64,000 bases of DNA from Siphonodentalium dalli (taxonomy: Eukaryota; Mollusca; Scaphopoda; Gadilida; Siphonodentaliidae), in contig CP136067.1 of assembly GCA_032622095.1 (NCBI GenBank), positions 193,158,052 through 193,222,051 of the forward strand. Reading direction: 5' to 3'. The translations under genes were made by a program, and so were the position numbers. Numbering within the stretch: position 1 is the stretch's first letter; every line of letters starts with the position of its first letter. Shown here one piece after another: positions 60,501 through 64,000 of this stretch. The notes under the pieces are model-generated. The model was not told the origin of the DNA and ran no database searches. It was given only the letters and a program-made list of their open reading frames with translations.

Positions 60501-63170
60501 AATGGAGCTGCGCTGTTGCAGTATTAAATAGCATGTGCCAGTGCATTCTGTTACATATGCAAGTCTCCCATAGGGAGCCTCGCATATATAAGAAAATGCA
60601 CTGACTTTGTGTATCTCCCACCATTTTATTTTATTTGCCAACATTTACCACTAGTGGACCATTTAAAGGTACTCAATCGAATCAGACGCTCCTAAATTAC
60701 TATTTCTTTGGCTTCGGGGGTAAAAATTATTTGATTCGAGTCGAGTAACCCACCCATCAAAGCTCAGAGTAATCAGATAATGATTTTGAAGTTTATTAAT
60801 TTCTCGAGATGTGGCCCAGAAATATGTGTCAAACCGACAAATTACGAATGAAGTACAGACAAATTACGGATGAAGATGGATAACTCTAAAATCAATGGTA
60901 ATAATAACCACTTGATTTTAGAGTTATTCATCTTCATCTGCAATTTGTCCGTTTGACCACGTGTTTCTGAGCCACATCTCGAGAAATTAACAAACTTCAA
61001 ATATCGAATAGCTTAATTTATGAGCTGAATCACCAATTAGATATTTGCAGTTTGTTGCATAGATTGAGTTCTTCCCACAGCAGCTATAGGGGTCCCATTA
61101 CCCCCAACCAATTGTGGAAACCCTGTGTAAAATGACTCAGATAGAGAACTCCAAAGTTGCTACAAATGGTCAGACTTTGTTTGCGGGGGATAATGGGGGT
61201 AATAATACAAACCTGGTCGGGGAGCGGTAATAGCACAGCTTTCTGATATCTCTAGCGTCGACAACTGACGAGTGTTAAATTCTCTACAAAGATAAATAAC
61301 AAAGTCATATTATGTGGGGCATAAATTGAAAACAGAATTCATGATAAGGCTGATAATGTAAGAAATAATTCTCATGCAGTTTATGCAGTTGTAACCGAAA
61401 AGTTTGAAGAAAAATTCTATAGCTCATTATAATAAAATGGCCTTCAAACTGTTCGGTTATTTCTTATAATTTAACCCCAGTATTTGTCAAGAATGTCTAG
61501 GCTAATAATTTTGCCACCTTTACAATCAGAACAGAGCATTGCTAGTGCGTGGCAAAAAACGCCTGTGGTAATTTCAACAAAGGGCCATAATGAGTAATCC
61601 ATATGCCAAATTTGAAAACAAACAGATAACAAAAACTAAAGATATCACCCAGAACCAAAATAATCAACAAATGAAATCTCTTTTGAAAGCCCTCATGATG
61701 CCAAACCTGCATACCAAATTTCATTGAGATTCAATAACCCATGGTTGAGATATAAGAGCTGACAAATGGAAATCCAACATTTTCAGATAAACAAAGAGGG
61801 ATAACTCTTGAACGGAAAATGTGAACAACATCAATGAACCCTCTTTTGAAAGCCCTCCTGATGCCAAACCTGCATATCGAGATACGATAACCCATGGTTG
61901 AGATATATCAGCAGACGGATTCATGGATGGATGACTAGACGGATTGATGGACGCATGTAATCCAGTATACCCCCATACCAAGTCACTGGAATGGTCTATT
62001 ATTCATCTAGATGGGTGATCAGGAAAAATAGCAGATGACAGATAATATAAGAGCAGAATGATTCATATTCATTGGCGGGAAAATGATCAGACAATAAGCT
62101 CAACAAATATCTCCTGAGAGAACTACTCGTTTATGAGTATTTAGTATAGAAAGGGTTAATTGGCAGTAGAAGGTGGCAATATTGCGTCATGGTTCGCAAA
62201 ACATCGTGATCACAAAAACATGGCAATGTGCATCGTATCGAGAAGTTACGAATTGTTGCAGCCCTATTGGTTTGCCTATTAGGAGTTGTGTACATAGTTT
62301 AATAGAATGGACCATTCAAACTTTGCTTACATGGAATTATGTTGGTAGGGTACAGCAATAGTATCTGATATATGATCCAAGACAAGATAGCATCGGATAA
62401 TTGCTGACATCTGAGGAATGAATACATTTTTAGTCATCTCAAGAACCTCCAGCGATACTCCACTCTGCAAAATAATAATAATAATTAATAATCTCAAAAA
62501 ACTAAATTAGTCATCTTAAGAACCTACAGCGATACTCCACTCCACAAAACATTAGTGGAATTAGTGCACAGTCCCCCTTTAAGGACTTTCATTGAAATAT
62601 GACACTGCAAAAAAATAAAATAATCAGTAATCTTACAATAAATGACTTCCAACAAAAATTAATTCAGCATAAATTGAAATCTACTTCCATGAGTATTAAA
62701 TTGATGTGCCAAAGAAATCAGATAACAAAAATAATGAGGCAAATTTTAAGTTGACATGCAAAAAAAACATTGCACACCAAAGTTGCAACAGGGGCACAAC
62801 TCTATTATAATTCATTGGACTGAACACAAATTTTAATATGACAGTATCTTCTCAAACGTAGAAGATAAAACAAATTTCATAGAATTCTGTCAAATTCAAG
62901 GTATCTTCCATAAAACAAATATTTCTTACACAGAGGTATTTTGATTCTATATGACATGATAAGAAGTACACACACTTGCACTATGTAAAATCATTATCAT
63001 TACACTAACCTGGTCGGCCATTTTGAGTATCGCCATTAGCAACAGTAGGAGATCTCGTGAAGCGGAGAGTCGGGATGCTGAATACTGTGCCACGCACTCG
63101 GACAGAAGCTTGCTTCCAATTTGACTAGAAAAGAGTCGCTGGCAACTTATCAGAAGATTAGCATCCATAG
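33497..63170 (-). CDS. NUP160: Nucleoporin NUP160, C-terminal half (19 exons)
   Basis: NUP160 is a scaffold subunit of the Y-complex (NUP107-160 complex) of the nuclear pore, needed for pore assembly and mRNA export. Nineteen GT-AG exons join in phase to 2261 nt, coding 752 residues and the stop. Recognition rests on colinear matches to the vertebrate protein: ATLWSKIFKYHLELGHSNEA, DCLRQLLVTLCDRGDLQTLV, VVSIVESRARSVDLSTHNYY, LEDIEKEYMLVDARLRL, SALLRLYVDYDLLKEA, VWLPYNCIDQLMIAL. This is the alpha-helical C-terminal region; vertebrate NUP160 is about 1430 residues. The N-terminal beta-propeller exons must lie right of 64000. No frame breaks are seen. Confidence 0.97.
33740..33985. repeat. Diverged satellite units in the last NUP160 intron
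   Basis: CATTAGCATGATAACTTGAA, CAAACATCAACTGATTC and TCGATTGAGTTCGAAAAC match the 12410-13040 satellite imperfectly. Confidence 0.55.
33989..34224. mobile_element. TTAA-flanked MITE, A family, complete
   Basis: TTAA at 33985-33988 and 34225-34228. Ends CCCTTTCACGACAAGAGCTG and CAGTCATGAAAGG. Two hairpins of the TTCTCTTATATATGCGAG module, one partly deleted. Confidence 0.85.
34326..34430 (-). CDS. NUP160: NUP160 exon 18 of 19 in window
   Basis: Encodes GSLRKCPQQVWLPYNCIDQL, MIALRDHRDNIIFGK; vertebrate counterpart MVWLPYSSIDQLLQAL. Phase 0 in and out; donor AAG|GTAAGA. Confidence 0.95.
34480..35480. repeat. Inverted pair with a 75-bp tandem array
   Basis: 35156-35458 is four near-identical 75-bp units (GAAAGCTTGTGTGCATTATA, AACTAATGAGTCTATAGAGG, TGTTATCATTCAGTTC). 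34500-34556 holds one unit in inverse orientation. The stretch between them is not recognised. Confidence 0.85.
35655..36050. mobile_element. GAGGTCCCC-family MITE, near complete
   Basis: GTGTGTCATTTGCAGAATGA on the left matches GCAAATGACAGACATGC on the right. Palindromic AATGAGGTCCCTGGGGATGA ... TCACCCTCTGGGGACTTCAT at 35690-35775. Internal GGGTGAATATCACCAACTTC is shared with copies at 14890 and 45310. Confidence 0.7.
36230..36765. repeat. 42-bp minisatellite, about twelve copies
   Basis: Unit CACATATAGTAATTGAGGTG plus CTTGAATATCATTGTGATGA; some copies lack 9 or 12 bp. Because the unit is a multiple of three, open frames persist on both strands without being genes. Confidence 0.9.
36796..37008. 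mobile_element. TA-flanked CAGTAATGCCC MITE, complete
   Basis: TA-CAGTAATGCCCTAAACAATC ... TTAGGGCATTACTG-TA; long palindrome centred on GCTCTCAGTGAGAGA. Confidence 0.92.
37499..37636 (-). CDS. NUP160: NUP160 exon 17
   Basis: Encodes GVSASALLRLYVDYDLLKEA, GAMVIEYIDTNIDVLRG; vertebrate AAELLRLYLNYDLLEEA. Phase 0 in and out. Acceptor TTTTTACAG|G, donor AAAG|GTAGGT. Confidence 0.96.
38208..38349 (-). CDS. NUP160: NUP160 exon 16
   Basis: Encodes CADQAWFLLQTYLEKFEDDS, then KLLTHGFSLPTWFVISYK; vertebrate DEAWRLLSTYLERY and LLSHGVPLPNWLINSYK. Donor AAG|GTATGT. Confidence 0.96.
38478..38652. mobile_element. TA-flanked CAGTAATGCCC MITE, centre deleted
   Basis: TA-CAGTAATGCCCTAAATAACC ... AGGGCACTACTG-TA. 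Part of one palindrome arm is lost at GCTCTCCCCGAGAAATCC. Confidence 0.88.
38800..38999 (-). repeat. ~42-46-bp tandem copies of a NUP160 exon end and splice donor
   Basis: On the minus strand the end of the exon at 38962 (ATGATTATGTCCAGTAATG, then AACAG|GTAAACA) recurs downstream in three or four decaying copies. The first copy keeps AAACAG|GTAAACA at 38920. Confidence 0.85.
38962..39084 (-). CDS. NUP160: NUP160 exon 15
   Basis: Acceptor ATTCACAG|G. Encodes CINLSKNVSHYMRT, then TSHTWDWLKENNMI and SSNAFNN; vertebrate CIKLQ and AWAWLAANQLSSV. Donor AACAG|GTAAAC, phase 2. The segment after ENNM is repeat-derived and less conserved. Confidence 0.88.
39359..39600. mobile_element. TTAA-flanked MITE, C family, complete
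   Basis: TTAA at 39355-39358 and 39601-39604. Ends CCCTTTGAGTGCCAGG and CCTGGCACTCAAATGG. It contains one full hairpin of the CCAATGCATTCTCTTATATA / GCGAGGCGACC module found in A and B. Solo C-type right ends (TTGGCACTCAAAGGGTTAA and a variant) occur near 46096 and 48607. Confidence 0.9.
40037..40163 (-). CDS. NUP160: NUP160 exon 14
   Basis: Encodes GPTSSPDEMVGLLVNAGLYD, then FDLPLNPVFDSLTL; vertebrate SSAEEMVTLLVQAGLFD and FKLPLTPVFEGLAF. Phase 1 in, 2 out. Confidence 0.96.
40655..40825. mobile_element. GAGGTCCCC-family MITE copies (one and a half)
   Basis: A right-half fragment (AATTCACCCTCTGGGGACCT at 40681) is followed by a palindromic copy (40730-40823: AGAATGAGGCTCCCGGAGGG ... TTCTGGGGACCTCACTCTGC), ending about 55 bp from exon 13. 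Confidence 0.75.
40879..40989 (-). CDS. NUP160: NUP160 exon 13
   Basis: Acceptor ATTGCAG|A. Encodes TRKCEILTLEDIEKEYMLVD, ARLRLIRTEIDSALST; vertebrate IEILELEDLEKECSLARIRL. Phase 1 in and out. Confidence 0.96.
41318..41478. mobile_element. Long hairpin (MITE-like)
   Basis: ATCCGTGTCATCGC ... GAGGTGGGCAGATTGCCGGA pairs with TCCGGCAATCTGCCCACCTC ... GACACGGATC around CGCTGCCTGCGGCAACTCG. Arms are about 70 bp. Confidence 0.8.
41480..41735. mobile_element. Two tandem GAGGTCCCC-family palindromes
   Basis: 41514-41608 and 41612-41707 each read AGAATGAGGTCCCCAGAGGG or near variants, TGAATTTAGTGA, and the inverse. GTGTGCCTGTCATATGCAGA and GCAAATGACAGACACATTAT flank the pair. Confidence 0.8.
41955..43200. 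mobile_element. Probable non-autonomous hAT element (~1.2 kb)
   Basis: CTAGGGATGGACGATATT at the left and, inverted, TAGTTCTGGGCGGTTTCC with CGATTAATCGTCAATACC at the right; both subterminal regions hold GACGATATT-type repeats. The target duplication is not clear. No transposase frame. Confidence 0.45.
43540..43920. repeat. Dispersed repeat ending in CAGTATACCCCCC and a poly-G run
   Basis: AACTAGAGGTGTGACTGTCC at the start, GACAAGCCGATTCCAGTATA near the end, then a run of 16 G. Related copies at 32448-32550 and 54750-55370. In a NUP160 intron. Confidence 0.6.
44145..44189. mobile_element. 45-bp relic of the CAGTAATGCCC MITE
   Basis: TA flanks enclose CAGTAATGCTCTAAATAATC, GACTCCTTAACCACAG and then directly CCATTACTG: an intact left arm fused to the last nine bases of the right end. 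Confidence 0.85.
44564..44615 (-). CDS. NUP160: NUP160 exon 12 (short)
   Basis: Acceptor ATCCCAG|G, donor GGAT|GTGAGT. Encodes EIKSNKHSFEGFTKDKG, corresponding to the poorly conserved linker before the LEDLEKE block. Phase 0 in, 1 out, matching neighbours. Confidence 0.85.
45135..45500. mobile_element. GAGGTCCCC-family MITE
   Basis: 45172-45263 is the palindrome (AGAATGAGGTCCCCAGAGTG ... CACCCTCTGGGGACATCATT). GAAGTTGGTGATGTTCACCC internal and a right-end fragment at 45465-45495 follow. Confidence 0.7.
45644..45807 (-). CDS. NUP160: NUP160 exon 11
   Basis: Encodes GSVMYEHGSRLGRELPSERG, LRRQAQCYLAAMNAIRI, then QDYAWIVKPV; vertebrate MFEYGMRLGREVRTLRGL and NCYLAALNCLRLIRPEYAWI. Phase 1 in, 0 out. 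Confidence 0.97.
46512..46605. mobile_element. GAGGTCCCC-family MITE, partial
   Basis: GTCCCCAGAGGGTGAATTTA on the left and AAATTCATCATCTGGGGAGC on the right of a short loop. Solo C-type MITE right end at about 46080-46114. Confidence 0.65.
46731..46836 (-). CDS. NUP160: NUP160 exon 10
   Basis: Encodes VVSIVESRARSVDLSTHNYY, DLLYSFYIMRNNFRK; vertebrate VVGIIESRARAVDLMTHNYY. One of the most conserved blocks. Phase 0 in, 1 out. Confidence 0.98.
46990..47590. repeat. 62-bp minisatellite, about nine copies
   Basis: Unit GCACAACATTGCATCCACAC, TAGATGGAACACAGAAATCG, GTATTAGAATACCCAGGTTG. The central copies are nearly identical and the right-hand ones decay towards the adjoining A-type MITE. Confidence 0.9.
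47592..47850. mobile_element. TTAA-type MITE, A family
   Basis: Right end CCTCATGAAAGGG with TTAA at 47851-47854; left end decayed (CCCTTCCATG). Two hairpins of the TTCTCTTATATATGCGAG module, separated by CTAACAATATTTACCTTGAC. Confidence 0.8.
47920..48507. mobile_element. Non-autonomous hAT element with perfect 8-bp duplication
   Basis: Ends CAGGGTTCGCGCTG and, inverted, CAGAGTCCGCGCTGG. Flanks at 47912-47919 and 48508-48515 are both GCAAACAC. Subterminal TTTGCCAAATG-like repeats occur at both ends. It encloses a 106-codon minus-strand frame. Confidence 0.9.
48063..48383 (-). pseudogene. ORF carried by the hAT element
   Basis: The minus-strand frame reads with ordinary codon use: MMAELLHQKGICQNPIQGRR, RYSVRSDFDQDARIS, YVNTTTLNTGNDTDSYQIN. 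I do not recognise it. It does not match NUP160, whose flanking exons are contiguous with vertebrate protein. It may be captured host exon sequence or chance. Confidence 0.3.
48698..48910. mobile_element. TA-flanked CAGTAATGCCC MITE, complete
   Basis: TA-CAGTAATGCCCTAAGTAATC ... TTAGAGCATTACTG-TA, palindrome centred on GCTCTCGGGGAGAGC. A solo C-type MITE end lies just upstream (48587-48625). Confidence 0.92.
49332..49428 (-). CDS. NUP160: NUP160 exon 9
   Basis: Encodes RKDCLRQLLVTLCDRGDLQT, LVNFPYTDLEEE; vertebrate LDCLRQLVVVLCERSQLQDL and FPYVNL. Phase 2 in, 0 out. Confidence 0.97.
49641..49735 (-). CDS. NUP160: NUP160 exon 8
   Basis: Encodes ATLWSKIFKYHLELGHSNEA, YSAMVSNPDPT; vertebrate ATLRTCIFKHHLDLGHNSQA. 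Phase 0 in, 2 out; donor CCAG|GTAGGT. Confidence 0.98.
49742..51049. other. NUP160 intron sequence, repeat-derived
   Basis: 50020-50150 resembles a dispersed repeat (TTTCAACCAGATTTGGTGTG). 50880-51050 (GTCAATGACACTGTAGCTCA) shares wording with 39145-39240. Frames near 50500-50770 are not recognised. Confidence 0.4.
51050..53830. repeat. ~160-bp satellite of AAGATGGC-bearing units (about 16)
   Basis: Each unit contains CCAAGATGGCTGCTGGCGGC, CATGTTTTTTGGCCGAATGA, CCCCAAAATGACTCGTTCCC, ATCTACATGTCA, TTAACATCCATGACAAATTT, GATCAGACTAAAGGTACGAC and GGATTTAGTCATACAAAGAG. One unit (about 51900-52040) is inverted. The array ends in a CACACACGGACGACGGATAC segment and AAAGTTGAGCTAAAAA, a common tail of invertebrate dispersed repeats. 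Related single units occur at 63270-63880. It fills a NUP160 intron. Confidence 0.9.
54458..54553 (-). CDS. NUP160: NUP160 exon 7
   Basis: Encodes VIKQFEEFNYAEIVIDLANI, AKNLADPKDPNL; vertebrate VLRLLDVIGLPELVIQLATS. 32 codons, phase 0 in and out. Confidence 0.95.
54745..55375. repeat. Dispersed repeat with tandem ~155-bp units and GACGGACGG microsatellite
   Basis: AAGAGGTGTGCACTCGAGTG head, two to three units with AAAAATTATTGAAATCGGTT and TCGGACAGAATTTTCTAAGT, then GACGGACGGACGGACGGACG at 55289 and a CAGTATACCCCCC tail. Confidence 0.7.
55953..56085 (-). CDS. NUP160: NUP160 exon 6
   Basis: Encodes EPTKAAQCFVKAQEGVHNER, FLYSHLLQTEDRPGEMFEVY; vertebrate GQKALECFCQAASEVGKEEF. Phase 2 in, 0 out. 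Confidence 0.95.
56208..56367. mobile_element. TTAA-type MITE, D family
   Basis: TTAACCCCTTCTTGC on the left and TTTAGTATAGAAGGGTT on the right, with an internal hairpin (GAAATGTTCAGATAATAAGT ... ACTATCTGAACATTTCC). A further D-type half lies at 61985-62158. Confidence 0.75.
56612..56767 (-). CDS. NUP160: NUP160 exon 5
   Basis: Acceptor GACACAAAG|A, donor TTCGA|GTGAGT. Encodes WPNSDRFIYPEFLVSCCQYL, QVQKYVHLLRDWCEWNVASR, KFLLGVAYLHF; vertebrate LLWPSNPGCLFLECLMGNCQ. The nearer CCCAG at 56736 was rejected because it breaks the phase and drops the conserved WP block. Confidence 0.94.
56768..58183. other. NUP160 intron, nothing firmly recognised
   Basis: No exon with consistent phase is seen. 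The 66-codon minus frame at 57664 is not recognised. Confidence 0.4.
58192..59126. mobile_element. Non-autonomous hAT element with perfect 8-bp duplication
   Basis: Perfect inverted ends TAGTGTTCAAACGA and TCGTTTGAACACTA; both flanks are GTTATCAC (58184-58191 and 59127-59134). Subterminal GTCGACTAGTCG repeats at both ends. 935 bp with no transposase. It ends only about 50 bp from NUP160 exon 4. Confidence 0.95.
59178..59337 (-). CDS. NUP160: NUP160 exon 4
   Basis: Acceptor ATATTTACAG|T (phase 1), donor CATT|GTATCC (phase 2). Encodes FTQNCAMLELFIDGAGGTNA, REQLARLQSVN, then TSSLHSIITSIANS; vertebrate SSPQTIVELFFQEVARKHII. The donor is weak but is the only one giving the phase needed by exon 5. 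Confidence 0.9.
59530..59948. other. Intron with hAT-like end
   Basis: TAGGGCTGCAATGATTCACA at about 59532 followed by GAATCGCGACG resembles a hAT terminus; no partner end was identified. Confidence 0.35.
59953..60355. mobile_element. TTAA-flanked foldback MITE
   Basis: TTAA at 59949-59952 and 60356-60359. Arms of about 150 bp: GGGAGGTCAAGTGAACAATT, GCAAATCTGCAGAGCAAAAG, ACAACAGGTATTTATTTGGC and their inverse. Ends differ from the CCCTTT families. Confidence 0.88.
60491..60610. mobile_element. A-family MITE, left half
   Basis: TTAA at 60487-60490, CCCTTTCATGAATGGAGCTG, one hairpin (TGCATTCTGTTACATATGCA ... GCATATATAAGAAAATGCAC). The right half is missing. Confidence 0.8.
60667..61010. mobile_element. 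TTAA-type element with internal hairpin
   Basis: TTAA at 60663-60666, GGTACTCAATCGAATCAGAC, then a palindrome centred near 60900 (GATGGATAACTCTAAAATCA ... TTGATTTTAGAGTTATTCAT). Relative of 19384-20248. Confidence 0.65.
61213..61283 (-). CDS. NUP160: NUP160 exon 3
   Basis: Encodes EFNTRQLSTLEISESCAITA, PRP; vertebrate NLQHLSVLELTDSGAL. Phase 2 in, 1 out; donor CCAG|GTTTGT. Confidence 0.92.
61284..62160. other. NUP160 intron, repeat-derived
   Basis: 61560-61980 contains two imperfect copies of a dispersed repeat (GATGCCAAACCTGCATA, AACCCATGGTTGAGATATA) ending in CAGTATACCCCCA. 61985-62156 is a D-type MITE right half ending AGTATAGAAAGGGTTAA. Confidence 0.55.
62331..62464 (-). CDS. NUP160: NUP160 exon 2
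   Basis: Acceptor ATTTTGCAG|A, donor CCAT|GTAAGC. Encodes SGVSLEVLEMTKNVFIPQMS, AIIRCYLVLDHISDTIA, ending QHNS; vertebrate GVRCYQVVKWASECLATDV. Phase 0 in, 2 out. Confidence 0.92.
62507..62553 (-). repeat. NUP160: Partial duplicate of NUP160 exon 2 boundary
   Basis: TCATCTTAAGAACCTACAGC and GATACTCCACTCCACAAAA repeat 62448-62472 and neighbours with a few changes, about 58 bp away. The acceptor AG is destroyed in the copy. Confidence 0.8.
63010..63170 (-). CDS. NUP160: NUP160 exon 1 in window (first visible exon)
   Basis: Acceptor TGCATCAAG|C, donor ACCAG|GTTAGT. Encodes MDANLLISCQRLFSSQIGSK, LLSECVAQYSASRLSASRDL, LLLLMAILKMADQ. It enters in phase 1, so earlier exons exist beyond the right edge. 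The CQ...ASR..CRDLL style fits the start of the helical domain. Confidence 0.88.
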
Positions 63171-63259
63171 CTTGATGCAAAAGAAAACAGAAACAAATTA
63201 TTAAAAATAGAACAGCTAAACATTCCAAAGGTCATAAAAGTTAAATTTCGCTCTTCTCA

Positions 63260-64000
63260 GTACTGAGTTGAGAGTATGGATGGCAGCCATGTTTTTTAAC
63301 AAAATTCAGAAAAATTTGATGGCACCCATCTATTAAGTTTAGTGACAATAGGATGAGGGATGTATGGTCTGTAGGGTGAGCCAAAGGATTTAGTCATGCG
63401 AAGATTAAAATCCAAGATGGCTGTGGGCAGCTATGTTTTTCATCAATAGGTGATCTTAAACATGCCTGTAAATGTTCAAAACAATTCTCCAATAAATGTG
63501 AGCTGCAGGGTGTGCTGATGAATTCAAATGTGAAATCCAAGATTACTGCTGGGTGCCATGTTCTTTAACGATTTTCAGAGAATATCAAAGACACCCATCA
63601 AGAGGTTATCCAGAAGATCCGTATTAAATTTGGTCAAAATTGGATGAGGGATGTGGCCTGTAGGGTGTGCTGAAGATTTAGTCATGCAAAGAGAAAAATA
63701 CAAGATGGCTGATGGCAGTAATTTAAAAAAAAAACAATATTCAGCAATTTCGGAATAAAATTTATGGCTCCCATCTAGTGGTCACCCAAAAATCCATATT
63801 AAGTTTGGTGATGGTCGATTCAGGGATGTGGTCTGTAGGGTATGCCAAATGAAATAGTCGATGGATGCACAGGACGTACTAATACAGGCCCCATACATCA
63901 CTTCCCTAATGGACATTGGACACCATATCATAGGAGGTTGCACTAGCCATTACGGTATCATTTGCACAAGCTGTTATTCGATCGGCAAAATTTTAATAAC
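63260..64000. repeat. AAGATGGCTG-type satellite units, diverged
   Basis: Four imperfect units contain TCCAAGATGGCTGTGGGCAG, ATTTAGTCATGC, TGTRGCCTGTAGGGTGTGC and CACCCATC. They are distant relatives of the 51050-53830 array. Confidence 0.75.

Noticed and set aside
62354-62464. Donor GCT|GTACCC for NUP160 exon 2
   Set aside because: It leaves phase 0, but exon 3 needs phase 2. CCAT|GTAAGC at 62330 is a stronger donor with the right phase.

Overview
This is metazoan nuclear DNA: AT-rich, with small GT-AG exons in long repeat-filled introns, TA-flanked and TTAA-flanked MITEs, hAT elements with 8-bp target duplications, minisatellites and a tRNA-derived SINE. Repeat style (ACGGACGG-tailed elements, AGGCCT-rich satellites) suggests a marine invertebrate, perhaps a mollusc or other lophotrochozoan. 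That placement is inference; no species is claimed. Nothing prokaryotic or viral was seen.

Two protein genes could be assembled exon by exon with consistent splice phases. (1) Plus strand, 8641-20525: a seven-exon gene with a 1779-nt CDS (592 aa) ending in a basic helix-loop-helix domain, of the SOHLH/TCFL5-like type as far as can be judged by eye. A plausible promoter lies upstream (E-box, two adjacent perfect CREs, TATA box). (2) Minus strand, 63170-33497: nineteen exons giving the last 752 residues of nucleoporin NUP160, the Y-complex scaffold protein of the nuclear pore. The N-terminal beta-propeller half lies beyond the right edge. The genes are convergent (tail to tail), with their 3' ends about 13 kb apart.

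Layout: 1-8000 is repeats, including a 3.3-kb foldback element (3050-6350). 8000-20525 is the bHLH gene, whose introns hold a 2.3-kb TIR element, a satellite, MITEs and a SINE. 20526-33496 is intergenic: a CTTAAG-rich palindromic region (22620-24720), a hAT element carrying a zinc-finger ORF (26062-27301), nested TTAA elements and a decayed retroelement-like ORF (31115-31561). 33497-63170 is NUP160, its introns packed with MITEs, minisatellites and a ~160-bp satellite of AAGATGGC-bearing units (51050-53830).

The two genes have no visible functional link. The most unusual material is in the repeats: a hairpin module shared by TTAA-flanked MITEs with different termini, chimeric MITEs, tandemly duplicated splice donors in both genes, a MITE ending about 14 bp from a splice acceptor, and a minisatellite that appears to include the NUP160 stop codon.
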